DNA of 64,000 nt from Halorubrum salinum (GTDB lineage: Archaea; Halobacteriota; Halobacteria; Halobacteriales; Haloferacaceae): positions 62,001-126,000 of the forward strand of contig NZ_JANHDO010000004.1 of the NCBI RefSeq assembly GCF_024494575.1. The letters are read 5' to 3'. Shown here piece after piece: positions 34,656 to 43,946 of this stretch. Numbering within the stretch: the first letter of the stretch is position 1; each line of letters starts with the position of its first letter. The notes beneath the pieces are model-generated. The model searched no databases. It saw nothing but the letters and a program-made list of their open reading frames with translations, and was not told the origin of the DNA. Position numbers and translations under genes: made by a program.

Positions 34656-34658
34656 CCG

Positions 34659-36167
34659 ATGACGGGACGCACGCGGATCAGGGTGCGATGGCGCGCGAGC
34701 GCGGAACTCACCGGCGACGTGCTCGCGTACCTGACCGTACCGCTCGCGTTCCCCCTCCTGGTCGCGCTCTACTACCGGGAGTCGCCGGTCCCGTTCCTCG
34801 CCGCCATCGCCGTCGCGCTCGCGCTGGGTGCCGGGTTCCGATCGCTCCGCGACCCCGACGCCGACCTCGGGCCGCGCGAGGCGTTCCTCGCGGTCGCGTC
34901 GATCTGGTTTCTGGTCGCCGCGGTCGGCGCGATCCCCTTCGTCGTCGCCGGCACGGGCGTCCTCTCGAACCCCGTGAACGCCATGTTCGAGTCGATGAGC
35001 GGGCTGACGACGACGGGCGCGACGGTGCTCGTCGACTTCGGCGTCCACCCCCGAGGCGTGATGATGTGGCGGCAGGTGCTCCAGTGGCTCGGCGGGCTCG
35101 GCATCCTGATCTTGGCGACCGCCGTGCTCTCCGAGATCGGCGTCGGCGGGGCACAGCTGATGGAGTCCGAGACGCAGACGCGGGACGTGAGCAAGCTCAC
35201 GCCGAAGATAAGCCAGACCGCGCGGCTCATCTGGAGCCTCTACGTCGGGCTGACGATACTGGCGGCCGCGACGTACTTCGCGCTCGGGCTCGCCGTCGAC
35301 CCGCAGATGGACCTGTACAACGCGGTCGCCCACGCGTTCACGTCGGTGTCGACCGCGGGGTTCTCGCCGGAGCCGCTCTCGATCGGGGCGTTTCACCCCG
35401 CTATCCAGTGGGCCGTGATCCCCTTCATGGTCGTCGGGTCGACGAGCTTCGTGCTTCTGTACTTCGCGATCAACGGCGAGCCGATGCGCCTGTTGAAAAA
35501 CGACGAGTTCCACTTCTATCTCGGGTCGATGGGGGTGTTCGCGGCGATCGTCGCGCTCGTGCTCGGGCTCGACCCCGGCACCCCTTTCGGCCCCGAGGCG
35601 ACGGTCCGTCACGCCGTGTTCAACGTCGTCTCGATGGTGACGACGACCGGGTACGCGAGCGCAGACTTCGAGCTGTGGGCACCGGGCGCGAAACACCTGC
35701 TCTTCATGGGGATGTTCCTCGGCGGGATGGTGGGGTCGACGACGTGTTCGATCAAGTCGCTGCGGTGGATGGTCGCGCTGAAGGCGTTCAAACGCGACCT
35801 GTACACGAGCATCCACCCCGAGTCGGTCCGACCGGTCCGCAACTCCGGCGCGCCGATCGACGAGGAGACGATCCGCGACATCTACGCGTACATCCTGTTG
35901 AGCGTCGTGATATTCTTCTTTTTCACCGTGTTCGTCGTCGTCGACGCCGAGCGGGGCGACGCCCGGGTCACGGAGTTCGAGGCGATGGGCGCGGCGGCGT
36001 CGACGTTCCTCAACATCGGCCCCGCGTTCGGCGACGCCGGCCCCTACGGAACCTACGCCTCGTTCCCGCTGTCGACGCGGGCGGTCATGATCGTCCTGAT
36101 GTGGATCGGGAGAATCGAGATCATTCCGGTGTTGGTGCTGTTCACGAAGTCGTTCTGGACGTCGTGA
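34659..36167 (+). CDS. trkH: TrkH family potassium transporter, divergent paralogue
   Basis: A 502-residue membrane protein with the four pore loops of the SKT family: MSGLTTTGATVL, FTSVSTAGFSPE, VSMVTTTGYASAD and TFLNIGPAFGDAG, each with the selectivity-filter glycine. The intramembrane gate loop, usually Gly-rich (GGSAGSTGGGIK in the next gene), reads GGMVGSTTCSIK, with bulky or polar residues replacing glycines. It should import potassium with TrkA, but gating may differ from the neighbour. Confidence 0.9.
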   Translation: MTGRTRIRVRWRASAELTGDVLAYLTVPLAFPLLVALYYRESPVPFLAAIAVALALGAGFRSLRDPDADLGPREAFLAVASIWFLVAAVGAIPFVVAGTGVLSNPVNAMFESMSGLTTTGATVLVDFGVHPRGVMMWRQVLQWLGGLGILILATAVLSEIGVGGAQLMESETQTRDVSKLTPKISQTARLIWSLYVGLTILAAATYFALGLAVDPQMDLYNAVAHAFTSVSTAGFSPEPLSIGAFHPAIQWAVIPFMVVGSTSFVLLYFAINGEPMRLLKNDEFHFYLGSMGVFAAIVALVLGLDPGTPFGPEATVRHAVFNVVSMVTTTGYASADFELWAPGAKHLLFMGMFLGGMVGSTTCSIKSLRWMVALKAFKRDLYTSIHPESVRPVRNSGAPIDEETIRDIYAYILLSVVIFFFFTVFVVVDAERGDARVTEFEAMGAAASTFLNIGPAFGDAGPYGTYASFPLSTRAVMIVLMWIGRIEIIPVLVLFTKSFWTS

Positions 36168-36200
36168 CGCCGCCGGCGGCGGTATCGACGGGTTCTTGCC

Positions 36201-37781
36201 GTGCCGGGAAGCTACCACGGATATCGACGCGAGGCCGACCCACACGTGAGACGAACTGTCGACGCGCGGGCGACGCTCAGCTACACCGGGAGCATCGTGA
36301 AGTACCTCTCGGCATCGATGAGCGTGCCGCTCGTCGTCGCGCTGATCTACCGGGAAGACGTCGTCGCGTTCGCCGTCTCCATCGCGATCGCCGTCGCGGT
36401 CGGCGCGGGGCTCGAACGGCTCGACGACGAGCCGGACCTCGGTCCGCGCGACGCGCTCGCGGTCGTCTCGCTCGCGTGGTTCATGGCGGCGGTCGTCGGC
36501 GCGATCCCGTACGTCGTCGCGGGGTACGGGACGGAGTCTGCGCTCGCGCACCCGGTCAACGCCTTATTCGAGTCGATGAGCGGCTTCACGACGACGGGCG
36601 CGACGGCGACCGCCGAGATCAGCTTCGAGCAGCACTCGCACGCGCTGTTGCTGTGGCGACAGCTCACGCAGTGGCTCGGCGGCATGGGGATCATCGTGCT
36701 GATGGTCGCGATCTTACCGCAGCTCGCGGTCAACGGCGCACAGCTGATGAAATCGGAGGCTCCGGGGCCGGGTCTCCAGAAGCTCACGCCGCGGATCGCC
36801 GAGACGGCCCGGGCGCTGTGGCTCATCTACGTCGGGTTCACCGCCGCGCTGATCGCGATTCTGTTCGTGCTGGGGCTCACGCCGCTCGCGCCGGAGATGA
36901 ACCTGTACAACGCGGTCGCCCACGGCCTCTCGACGCTGCCGACCGGCGGCTTCTCGCCGCAGGCCGAGAGCATCGCGGCCTTCTCGCCGGTCGTCCAGTG
37001 GGTCTTCGTCCCGTTCATGGTGATCGCGGGCGTGAACTTCGCGCTGTTCTGGTACCTCTTGCGCGGCGAGCCGCGCCGGATGCTGGAGAACACCGAGTTC
37101 CGGACGTACCTCGGGCTGGTGACCGCGTTCGCGGGCGTGCTCGCGGTCGGGCTGTTCGCCGGCGGCGCGCCGGCCACGCTGATCGGCGGGATAACTGAGG
37201 GGGCGGCCGAGAACGCCCTCAGACAGGGCGTCTTCCAGGTCGCCTCGCTTTTGAACTCCACGGGGTACGCCACCGCGGACTTCGCCCAGTGGGACCGACA
37301 GACCCGGTTTTTCCTGCTCTTCGTGATGTTCGTCGGCGGGTCGGCCGGGTCGACCGGCGGGGGTATCAAGGTGATCCGCTGGCTGATCGTGGCGAAGGCG
37401 CTGTACCGCGAGCTGTACACGACGGCGAACCCGGACGTGGTCAAGCCGGTCCGGCTCGGCGGCGAGGTCGTCGACGAGGACGTGATCCGCGGCATCTTGG
37501 TGTTCACGCTCCTCTACTTCCTCATCTTCGCGCTCGCCGCCGTGTTCATCGAACTCGACACGGCGCGGATGGGCGAGGCGCTCACCGGGACGGAGGCGTT
37601 CGCGGCCTCGCTCGCGACGATCGGGAACATCGGACCGGGACTCGGACCGCTCGGCCCCTTCGGGAGCTACGAGTTCCTGCCGAACACGACGAAGGTCGTG
37701 ATGATCGGGCTAATGTGGATCGGCCGGTTGGAGATCGTGCCGGTCCTCGCGCTGTTCGTCGCCGGGATCGACGACCGGTGA
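36201..37781 (+). CDS. trkH: TrkH family potassium transporter, canonical gate loop
   Basis: A 526-residue SKT protein. The pore loops are SGFTTTGATAT, LSTLPTGGFSPQ, LLNSTGYATADF and TIGNIGPGLG. The gate loop GGSAGSTGGGIKVIRW is canonical. The start may be the GTG at 36201 or a GTG at 36246, which would trim 15 residues; neither has a clear leader. It lies 33 bp after the first TrkH and shares one upstream TrkA, an unusual one-to-two arrangement. Confidence 0.9.
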   Translation: MPGSYHGYRREADPHVRRTVDARATLSYTGSIVKYLSASMSVPLVVALIYREDVVAFAVSIAIAVAVGAGLERLDDEPDLGPRDALAVVSLAWFMAAVVGAIPYVVAGYGTESALAHPVNALFESMSGFTTTGATATAEISFEQHSHALLLWRQLTQWLGGMGIIVLMVAILPQLAVNGAQLMKSEAPGPGLQKLTPRIAETARALWLIYVGFTAALIAILFVLGLTPLAPEMNLYNAVAHGLSTLPTGGFSPQAESIAAFSPVVQWVFVPFMVIAGVNFALFWYLLRGEPRRMLENTEFRTYLGLVTAFAGVLAVGLFAGGAPATLIGGITEGAAENALRQGVFQVASLLNSTGYATADFAQWDRQTRFFLLFVMFVGGSAGSTGGGIKVIRWLIVAKALYRELYTTANPDVVKPVRLGGEVVDEDVIRGILVFTLLYFLIFALAAVFIELDTARMGEALTGTEAFAASLATIGNIGPGLGPLGPFGSYEFLPNTTKVVMIGLMWIGRLEIVPVLALFVAGIDDR

Positions 37782-37843
37782 GGGACGCCGGCGCTCGGCG
37801 CCGCTCCGACCACCTTCTTAAGTCGCGGCGTCGAAGTCGCGGT

Positions 37844-38332
37844 ATGGCCGATCTGGACGATGCCGGCGATACGGCGGATCGCGACGACACCGACGATCGC
37901 GGCGACGCGCCCCACACCGGCAACGCGGACCTGCTCGGTCACGTCCTGTTGCCGGTCGCAAACGAGGACGACGCGCTTTCGACCGCGCGGGCGCTCGAAC
38001 CGTACGACCCGGCTCGCGTGACCGCGCTCCACGTCGTCGAGAAGGGCGAGGGCGTCCCCGACAAGACGCCCGTCGAGCAGTCGGAGGAACTGGCCGAGGA
38101 GGCGTACGCCGCCGTCCGGACGGTGTTCCCGGACGCCGGCGACCACACGGCGTACGGCCGCGACGTGGCCGGAGAGATATTCTCGGCCGCGGAGGCGGTC
38201 GACGCGAGCGCGATCGTCTACCGCTCGCGCGGCGGTAACCGGATCATGCAGATGCTCTCCGGGGACCTGTCGATCAAACTCGTGACGGACGCCGACGTGC
38301 CGGTCGTCGCGCTTCCGCGCACGGAGTCCTGA
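37844..38332 (+). CDS. Universal stress protein
   Basis: A 162-residue UspA-fold protein after an acidic N-terminal extension of about 30 residues. LLGHVLLPVANEDDALSTAR opens the fold and the ATP-binding region reads YRSRGGNRIMQMLSGDLSIK, a weak form of the G-x2-G-x9-G pattern, so ATP binding is uncertain. It follows the potassium genes by 62 bp and CTTAAG lies 26 nt before the ATG. Usp domains often tune Trk-type or antiport channels, which makes regulation of the neighbours plausible (inference). Confidence 0.85.
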   Translation: MADLDDAGDTADRDDTDDRGDAPHTGNADLLGHVLLPVANEDDALSTARALEPYDPARVTALHVVEKGEGVPDKTPVEQSEELAEEAYAAVRTVFPDAGDHTAYGRDVAGEIFSAAEAVDASAIVYRSRGGNRIMQMLSGDLSIKLVTDADVPVVALPRTES

Positions 38333-38381
38333 TCCGCTTCGCCGATCGGCCGTCTCGGCGACGGCGTTTCCTGGGGCCCGG

Positions 38382-38627
38382 TCAGGCGGGGTCCGCGCTC
38401 ACCGGCTGCGCCGTCTCGGCGCGCCACGCGTTCCCGCGGCGACCCTCGCGTTCGAGTTCGACCCTGACGACCGTGCCGGCGTCGAGGTCGGAGAGCGCGG
38501 ACTCAACCTCCGAGTCGCCGTATTCGACGACGTGAACGGTGCTGTTCCGCGGGTGCTCGCGGAGCGTCGTCGTTCCGTGGTCGTTGCACGGTTCCACCAC
38601 CGTGTACGTGCCGGAACGGTCGGTCAT
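38382..38627 (-). CDS. Small haloarchaeal protein, function unknown
   Basis: An 81-residue protein with a beta-rich appearance (GTYTVVEPCNDHGTTTL, NSTVHVVEYGDSE, AGTVVRVELEREGRR), as in small OB- or SH3-like folds. A TTAAT element lies about 27 nt before the ATG at 38627, which is immediately preceded by an in-frame GTG. I do not recognise a characterised family. It is convergent with the Usp gene and divergent from the pantothenate gene. Confidence 0.6.
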   Translation of the reverse strand: MTDRSGTYTVVEPCNDHGTTTLREHPRNSTVHVVEYGDSEVESALSDLDAGTVVRVELEREGRRGNAWRAETAQPVSADPA

Positions 38628-38729
38628 CACCGGACGTTCGTGTCGTATCCCATTAACGTTTGCTGCGGTGGCACCATCCGCGTCGAACTGGAACGGGGCG
38701 CTTTACTCGTCGCGCCGACAACGGCGGAC

Positions 38730-39494
38730 ATGACCGAGACGGACGTCCCCGACGACCACCCGCGATACGCGTCGCTCGTGACGCGCCACCGTATCGAGGC
38801 GGGCGTCGAGGCGGGGATCACTTCGAAGCAGGGGCTCATCGCGCAGGGGCGCGGCGAGGCGTTCGATTACCTCCTCGGCGAGCGGACGCTTCAGAGTGCT
38901 GACGACGCCGCCCGCGCCGCCGCCGCCGCGCTCCTCGCGGCGGATCGGCCGGTGATATCGGTGAACGGGAACGTCGCGGCGCTCGCGCCGGGAGAGACCG
39001 TCGAACTCGCCGAGGCGGTCGACGCGGACCTGGAAGTGAACCTGTTCAACCACACCGACGAGCGCGTGCGCCGGATCGCGGACCACCTCCGCGATCACGG
39101 CGCGGACGAGGTGAAGGGACTGGCCGCGGACGGCGAAATTCCCGGGCTGTCACACGCTCGCGGGACCGTCGACGCCGACGGCATCGAGGCGGCGGACGTG
39201 GTCGTGGTCCCCTTGGAAGACGGCGACCGCGCGGCGGCGCTCGACGACATGGGGAAAACCGAGATCGTGATCGACCTCAACCCGGGAAGCCGGTCGCCGC
39301 AGACCGCGAGCGTGCCGGTCATCGACAACCTGATCCGGGCCGTGCCGAACGTCACGGCGCACGCCCGCGACCTCGCCGACGCCGCCGACGCGGAACTGGA
39401 GGCGATAGTCGATCGCTTCGACGCCGACGCCGCGCTCGCCGACGCGGAGGCCGCGATCCGCGACGGGAGCTTCGGCGCGGGCGAGGGTGCGTGA
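38730..39494 (+). CDS. 4-phosphopantoate--beta-alanine ligase
   Basis: A 254-residue archaeal phosphopantothenate synthetase (COG1701). It joins 4-phosphopantoate with beta-alanine using ATP, replacing bacterial PanC in coenzyme A synthesis. Family motifs include RYASLVTRHRIEAGVEAGIT (about 11-30), QGLIAQGRGEAFDYLLGE, SVNGNVAALAP and the C-terminal DLNPGSRSPQTASVPVIDNL. CTTTACTC lies 27 nt before the ATG. Pantoate kinase, the partner enzyme, is not in the window. Confidence 0.92.
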   Translation: MTETDVPDDHPRYASLVTRHRIEAGVEAGITSKQGLIAQGRGEAFDYLLGERTLQSADDAARAAAAALLAADRPVISVNGNVAALAPGETVELAEAVDADLEVNLFNHTDERVRRIADHLRDHGADEVKGLAADGEIPGLSHARGTVDADGIEAADVVVVPLEDGDRAAALDDMGKTEIVIDLNPGSRSPQTASVPVIDNLIRAVPNVTAHARDLADAADAELEAIVDRFDADAALADAEAAIRDGSFGAGEGA

Positions 39495-39600
39495 CGGGCG
39501 GCGTCGGTCGCGGTGACCCCGGCCGCAGTATGTCACGAACGTTCACTCGGAGCCGACTCAACCGTGTGGCTTTTTCCGGCCCTGCGTCGAACCGAGCGGT

Positions 39601-41358
39601 ATGCGAAACGCCAAGATCGTCTGTACGATCGGTCCCGCCTCGGACGACCGGGACACGATCCGCGACCTCGCCGCGGCGGGGATGTCCGTCGTCCGATTGA
39701 ACGCCAGCCACGGGACGACGGACCACCGGGAGACCGTGATCGAGCGCGCCCGCGCCGTGGACGCCGAGATCGACGAGCCGCTCGCGGTGATGGTCGATCT
39801 GAAAGGGCCTGAGGTCCGAACCGCCGAGATCGACGAGCCGATCGCGATCGCCGAGGGCTCGACGGTGACGTTCGCCGAGGCCGACGACGCCACGCCCGAG
39901 CGGATCGGTCTCACTCACTCGATCGCGGCCGCGGGGCCGGGAGACACCGTGCTCCTCGACGACGGCCGAATCGAGTGTCGCGTCGACGGCGTCGACGGCG
40001 ATTCGGTGACCGCGACCGTCGTGTCCGGCGGGGAACTCGGCTCTAGAAAGGGCGTGAACCTCCCGGGCGTCGCCATCGACGTCGACCTGATCACGCCCGA
40101 AGACGAGGCGGAACTCGACTTGGCGGCGCGGACCGACGCCGACTTCGTCGCGGCCTCGTTCGTGCGCGACGCCGACGACGTCTACACGATCGCCGACGAG
40201 CTCGAGGCCCGCGGCGGCGACGACATCCCGATCGTCGCCAAGATCGAACGCGCGGGGGCGGTCGAAAACTTGGAGGGGATAGTCGACGCCGCAGACGGCG
40301 TGATGGTCGCGCGCGGCGACCTCGGCGTGGAGTGCCCGCTCGAAGACGTCCCCGTGATCCAAAAGCGGATCATCCGGACGTGCGTCAACGAGGGGGTTCC
40401 CGTGATCACCGCGACCGAGATGCTGGACTCGATGGTCGCCTCGCGGCGGCCGACCCGCGCCGAGGCGTCCGACGTCGCGAACGCGGTCCTCGACGGGACG
40501 GACGCGGTGATGCTCTCCGGTGAGACCGCGATCGGCGACGATCCCGTCAACGTCGTCGAGACGATGGACCGGATCGTCCGGCAGGTCGAGGGCAGCGACG
40601 AGTACGCGGAGACGCGTGAGCAGCGCGTGCCGACCGCGGACGAGGGCTCTCGAACCGAGGCGTTGGCGCGCTCCGCGCGCTACCTCGCCCGCGACATCGG
40701 CGCGTCGACGATCGTGGCCGTCTCCGAGTCCGGATTCACGGCGCGCAAGACCGCGATGTTCCGTCCGGGGGTTCCAGTGGTCGCGACGACGCCGGACGAC
40801 CGCGTCCGCCGCCAGCTCGCGCTCTCGTGGGGGGTCCGTCCCGTGTTGAGCGAGTACGCGCACGACATGGAGACGATCCTCGACAACGCGGTCGACGCCG
40901 CGCTCGACACGGGGGGTGCCGAGTCGGGCGACACGCTCGTCGTCCTCTCCGGGATGTTGACCGAGTTCGAGGGGACGAACACGACGAACACGCTCAAGGT
41001 CCACGTGGCGGCCGAGACGCTGGTGACCGGGAAGGCGGTCGTCACCGGACACACGGCGGCTCCCGTGTACCGCCTCACGGACGGTGCGCTCGACGAGGTT
41101 CCCAGCGGGTCGATCGTCGCGCTCGGCCCCGGGTTCGAGGGGGAGTTCACGGGAGACCTCGACGCTATCGCCGGCATCATCGACGCCCGCGAAGGGATGA
41201 CCGGGTACCCGGCCGTGGTCGCCCGCGAACTCGGCGTCCCGATGGTCTCCGGGGCGACGCTGCCGGAACGCGTCGCCGACGGCGAGACGGTCACCGTCGA
41301 CGGCGAGCGCGGTATCGTCTACGACGGCGACGTGATCGCGGCGGCGCGGAGCCGGTAG
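39601..41358 (+). CDS. pyk: Pyruvate kinase with C-terminal PEP-utiliser domain
   Basis: A 585-residue enzyme, ADP + PEP to ATP + pyruvate. KIVCTIGPASDD opens the barrel; the active-site strand reads VVRLNASHGT, where most enzymes have NFSHG; VAKIERAGAVENL holds the catalytic lysine and MVARGDLGVE the metal-binding region. The extra C-terminal module (about 480-585, with TGHTAAPVYRL) resembles the swivelling phosphohistidine domain of PEP synthase, as in Bacillus-type long pyruvate kinases; TGHTAA supplies a histidine at the expected place. Confidence 0.95.
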   Translation: MRNAKIVCTIGPASDDRDTIRDLAAAGMSVVRLNASHGTTDHRETVIERARAVDAEIDEPLAVMVDLKGPEVRTAEIDEPIAIAEGSTVTFAEADDATPERIGLTHSIAAAGPGDTVLLDDGRIECRVDGVDGDSVTATVVSGGELGSRKGVNLPGVAIDVDLITPEDEAELDLAARTDADFVAASFVRDADDVYTIADELEARGGDDIPIVAKIERAGAVENLEGIVDAADGVMVARGDLGVECPLEDVPVIQKRIIRTCVNEGVPVITATEMLDSMVASRRPTRAEASDVANAVLDGTDAVMLSGETAIGDDPVNVVETMDRIVRQVEGSDEYAETREQRVPTADEGSRTEALARSARYLARDIGASTIVAVSESGFTARKTAMFRPGVPVVATTPDDRVRRQLALSWGVRPVLSEYAHDMETILDNAVDAALDTGGAESGDTLVVLSGMLTEFEGTNTTNTLKVHVAAETLVTGKAVVTGHTAAPVYRLTDGALDEVPSGSIVALGPGFEGEFTGDLDAIAGIIDAREGMTGYPAVVARELGVPMVSGATLPERVADGETVTVDGERGIVYDGDVIAAARSR

Positions 41359-41439
41359 ACCGAGCCGGGTCACAGACGCGGCCGTGAGGCGGCTTCCGTC
41401 GCCCGCCAGTCCTTTACTGTCGCCTCGCGTAGCGCGGGT

Positions 41440-41679
41440 ATGAGCCGCGAGGACCGCGACGACGACGTTCGGAGCCGGGCGAACGAGCCCCGCGAGGGCG
41501 ACGGAGACGAGAGCCAGTGGCGGTTCTCCGTCGACGAGGTCGGACCGAACGGCGTCACGGAAGACACCCACACGCCCGCGGACGAGCCGATAGAGCCCGG
41601 AACGATCGACCTCGAACACGCCGTCTTCGTCGGGCTCGGCGTGGCGCTCACCGTCGGCGTCTTCGTGCTCGGCTTCTGA
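41440..41679 (+). CDS. Small C-terminally anchored protein (DUF7312-like)
   Basis: A 79-residue protein: an acidic soluble part containing WRFSVDEVG (about 27-35) and one C-terminal hydrophobic helix (AVFVGLGVALTVGVFVLGF). The layout matches a haloarchaeal family I recall as DUF7312. CTTTACTG lies 26 nt before the ATG, so it is probably leaderless. Function is unknown. Confidence 0.65.
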   Translation: MSREDRDDDVRSRANEPREGDGDESQWRFSVDEVGPNGVTEDTHTPADEPIEPGTIDLEHAVFVGLGVALTVGVFVLGF

Positions 41680-41802
41680 CGGTCGCGGCCGGCCCCTGAG
41701 GTCGCACTCGCCGTCCCGTTCGACGCCGGTCGCGGCGGTCGGGCGGAGACGCCCTCGGCGTCCCGCACCACCACTTATGCCGACGCAGCCGTACGTCCGA
41801 AC

Positions 41803-42462
41803 ATGGACGCGCTCGCGCAGTCGGGACTTTTGGCCCCCGAGACCCTCCCGCTCCTGTTGTTGACGGCCGGGCTGTTGCTCTCGATGGCGGAGGCGATCGC
41901 GCCGGGAGCGAACTTCATCGTCGTGGGCATCGCGCTCATCGGAGCCGGCCTCGGCGGCCTCCTCCTGGCGAGCCTCGGCGTCGCGGGCGCGGGACTCGCG
42001 CTCGTCATGGCGCTCCTGACGCTCGGGTTCGGCGCGGCCGCCTTCTACGGCTACCGCGAGTTCGACCTGTACGGCGGGAAGGGCCAACAGCAGACGAGCG
42101 ACAGCGATTCGCTGAAGGGGAAGACCGGCACCGTCACGGAGGAGGTCACGACCGCGGGCGGCGAGGTGAAGCTCTCCGGCGGCGGGTTCAACCCCTACTA
42201 CTCCGCGCGGGCCATCGAGGGGACGATCGCGGAGGGCGAGGAGGTGATGGTCGTCGACCCCGGCGGCGGCAACGTGGTCACCGTGGAGTCGATGGGGTAC
42301 GTGGAAGACGACATCGACAGGGAGCTTGCGGCCGACCGCGCCCGGAAGGAGGCGGAGGGTGACGTCGACAGCGAGACGGGAGCCGACAGCGAGACGGGAG
42401 CCGACAGCGAGACGAGAGCGGAGACCGGCCGCGAAACGGAAACCGAGACCGACCGCGAATGA
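41803..42462 (+). CDS. NfeD-like membrane protein
   Basis: A 219-residue protein with two to three hydrophobic helices (about 14-85), then an OB-fold NfeD domain (about 105-170, SLKGKTGTVTEEVTTAGG and EGEEVMVVDPGG). NfeD proteins usually pair with stomatin/SPFH proteins in membrane microdomains, but none is next to it here; it is instead coupled by a 4-base overlap to an M20 peptidase. The tail carries a six-residue repeat DSETGA. CTTATG lies 27 nt before the ATG. Confidence 0.85.
   Translation: MDALAQSGLLAPETLPLLLLTAGLLLSMAEAIAPGANFIVVGIALIGAGLGGLLLASLGVAGAGLALVMALLTLGFGAAAFYGYREFDLYGGKGQQQTSDSDSLKGKTGTVTEEVTTAGGEVKLSGGGFNPYYSARAIEGTIAEGEEVMVVDPGGGNVVTVESMGYVEDDIDRELAADRARKEAEGDVDSETGADSETGADSETRAETGRETETETDRE
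42367..42420 (+). repeat. 18-bp tandem repeat in the NfeD tail
   Basis: GACAGCGAGACGGGAGCC occurs at 42367-42384 and 42385-42402, and a third copy with two changes at 42403-42420. It encodes DSETGA-DSETGA-DSETRA in a disordered acidic tail and probably varies in copy number between strains. Confidence 0.8.
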
Positions 42463-43616
42463 CCGAACTCGTCGACCTGACGGAGCGACTGGTCGCGATA
42501 CCGTCACACGAGGACGCGACCGCCGCCGGCGACGCGGTCGAGTCGTGGCTCCGCGCGGAGACGGACGCCCGCGTCGAGCGCGACGCCGTCGGCAACGTGC
42601 TCGCGTACAGGGAGCCGCCGGGAGGGTCCGGTCGCGTCGGGGGCGACGAGACGCTCGCGCTGGTCGGCCACCACGACGTGGTCCCGCCTGCCGAGCAGCA
42701 GACGGTCGGCGAGGGGACAGACGGCGAGTACGTCGTCGAGCATCGCGACGGTCGGCTCCGCGGCCGTGGCACGGCGGACATGAAGGGGTCGCTCGCGGCC
42801 TGCCTGCTCGCCTTCCGGGACGCGACCCCGCCGGCGGACAGGACGCTCGCGTTCGCCTCGTTCGTCGGCGAAGAGGAGGGCGGAACCGGAGCGAGACACG
42901 CGATATCGGAGGGGTTCACACCGGACCGCGCGGTCGTCGCCGAGGGGTCGACCGGCTACTCCGCACCCGGCGTCACGGACGTCGCCGTCGCACACAAGGG
43001 CCGGCGCGCGTCGACGCTTGTCGCCCGCGGGACCGCGGCACACGCCTCGGAGCCCGAGGCGGGCGAGAACGCGATCTATCGGGCGAGCGACGCGATAGAC
43101 GTCGTCCGCGACCTGGACGCGCCGAGCGCGACCGTCTTCGGCGAGTCGGTCACGGGGTCGCTCGCGGTGACGATCGTCGAGGGCGGCGAGACCTGGAACG
43201 TGATCCCGGAACGGTGTGCGGTGACGATCGACGAGCGGACCGTGCCGGGCGACCGGGCCGACCTCGGTCGGGTCGAGGAAGCCGTGACGGGCGTGGAGTG
43301 GAGCGTCGATCAGGACCTCCCGCCGATGGCCTGCGAGGAGGCCGAGTTCGCGGACGCGGCGCTCTCGGTCGCCCGCGAGGTGCACGACGCCGGCGGCCGC
43401 GAGAGCGCCGATCACGACCCCGGTGCGCCGGAACCGGAACACGTCTCGAAGCCGCACGCGACCGACGCCGGGTGGCTCGCAGAGGCGGGCGCCGCCTGTC
43501 TCGTCTGCGGGGCCGCAGAGCCCGGCGAGGCGCACACCGACACGGAGAGCGTGGGGATCGACGTGTTAGAACGATGCCGGCGGATCTACCGCGGGATCTG
43601 CGAGCGAGAGGCGTGA
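42459..43616 (+). CDS. M20 family metallopeptidase (ArgE/DapE type)
   Basis: A 385-residue zinc-dependent amidohydrolase. GHHDVV (about 69-74), RGRGTADMKG (about 101-110), FVGEEEGGTGA (about 130-140) and the late HTDTESVGID are the metal and catalytic motifs. The pattern suits N-acyl amino acid deacylases such as succinyl-diaminopimelate desuccinylase or acetylornithine deacetylase, but the exact substrate is not visible and no arginine or lysine gene is adjacent. The start overlaps the NfeD stop. Confidence 0.88.
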   Translation: MTELVDLTERLVAIPSHEDATAAGDAVESWLRAETDARVERDAVGNVLAYREPPGGSGRVGGDETLALVGHHDVVPPAEQQTVGEGTDGEYVVEHRDGRLRGRGTADMKGSLAACLLAFRDATPPADRTLAFASFVGEEEGGTGARHAISEGFTPDRAVVAEGSTGYSAPGVTDVAVAHKGRRASTLVARGTAAHASEPEAGENAIYRASDAIDVVRDLDAPSATVFGESVTGSLAVTIVEGGETWNVIPERCAVTIDERTVPGDRADLGRVEEAVTGVEWSVDQDLPPMACEEAEFADAALSVAREVHDAGGRESADHDPGAPEPEHVSKPHATDAGWLAEAGAACLVCGAAEPGEAHTDTESVGIDVLERCRRIYRGICEREA

Positions 43617-43761
43617 GCCGTCTCCGGCGCGAGTGAAAGCCGCGAGCGTCGGTGTTCGGAGCGGCGGGTGCAGTGATCGGCGATGTCCGCGGGAGCGGCG
43701 ACCGGAGGTGTCCGATTGGAGCGGCGACGTGACACCCCCGAACGACGCGGTATGGAAGGGG

Positions 43762-43767
43762 TTTTAT
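43762..43767 (+). promoter_or_regulatory. TATA box of the rpl39e-rpl31e-eif6 cluster
   Basis: TTTTAT is centred 29 nt before the ATG of rpl39e at 43794, giving a nearly leaderless mRNA for the ribosomal cluster. Confidence 0.45.
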
Positions 43768-43793
43768 GCGCCCCGGGGAAACTGGGGACCACT

Positions 43794-43946
43794 ATGGGAG
43801 ACAAATCGAAGGCTCAAAAGAAGCGTCTGGCGAAAGCGGAGCGCCAGAACACCCGCGTCCCCGCGTGGGTCATGATGAAGACCGACATGAACGTCACGCG
43901 AAACCCCAAGCGGCGCAACTGGCGTCGGAACGACCTGGACGAGTAA
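43794..43946 (+). CDS. rpl39e: 50S ribosomal protein L39e
   Basis: A 50-residue basic protein, [20 protein letters not shown] followed by [14 protein letters not shown], the full length and hallmark end of L39e, which lines the peptide exit tunnel. The next gene starts at the base after its stop. The order L39e-L31e-aIF6-LX-prefoldin alpha-FtsY is strongly conserved in Euryarchaeota. Confidence 0.97.

Noticed and set aside
34125-36551. An 808-codon open frame on the minus strand opposite trkA and trkH
   Set aside because: It is antisense to well-defined membrane genes, is extremely Arg/Asp/His-rich and has no domain. Long antisense frames are expected in GC-rich genes with strong third-position bias.
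39352-42507. A 1051-codon minus-strand frame opposite pyruvate kinase, the DUF7312-like gene and NfeD
   Set aside because: Same artefact: low-complexity Arg/Asp/Val composition and exact overlap with a recognised enzyme on the other strand.
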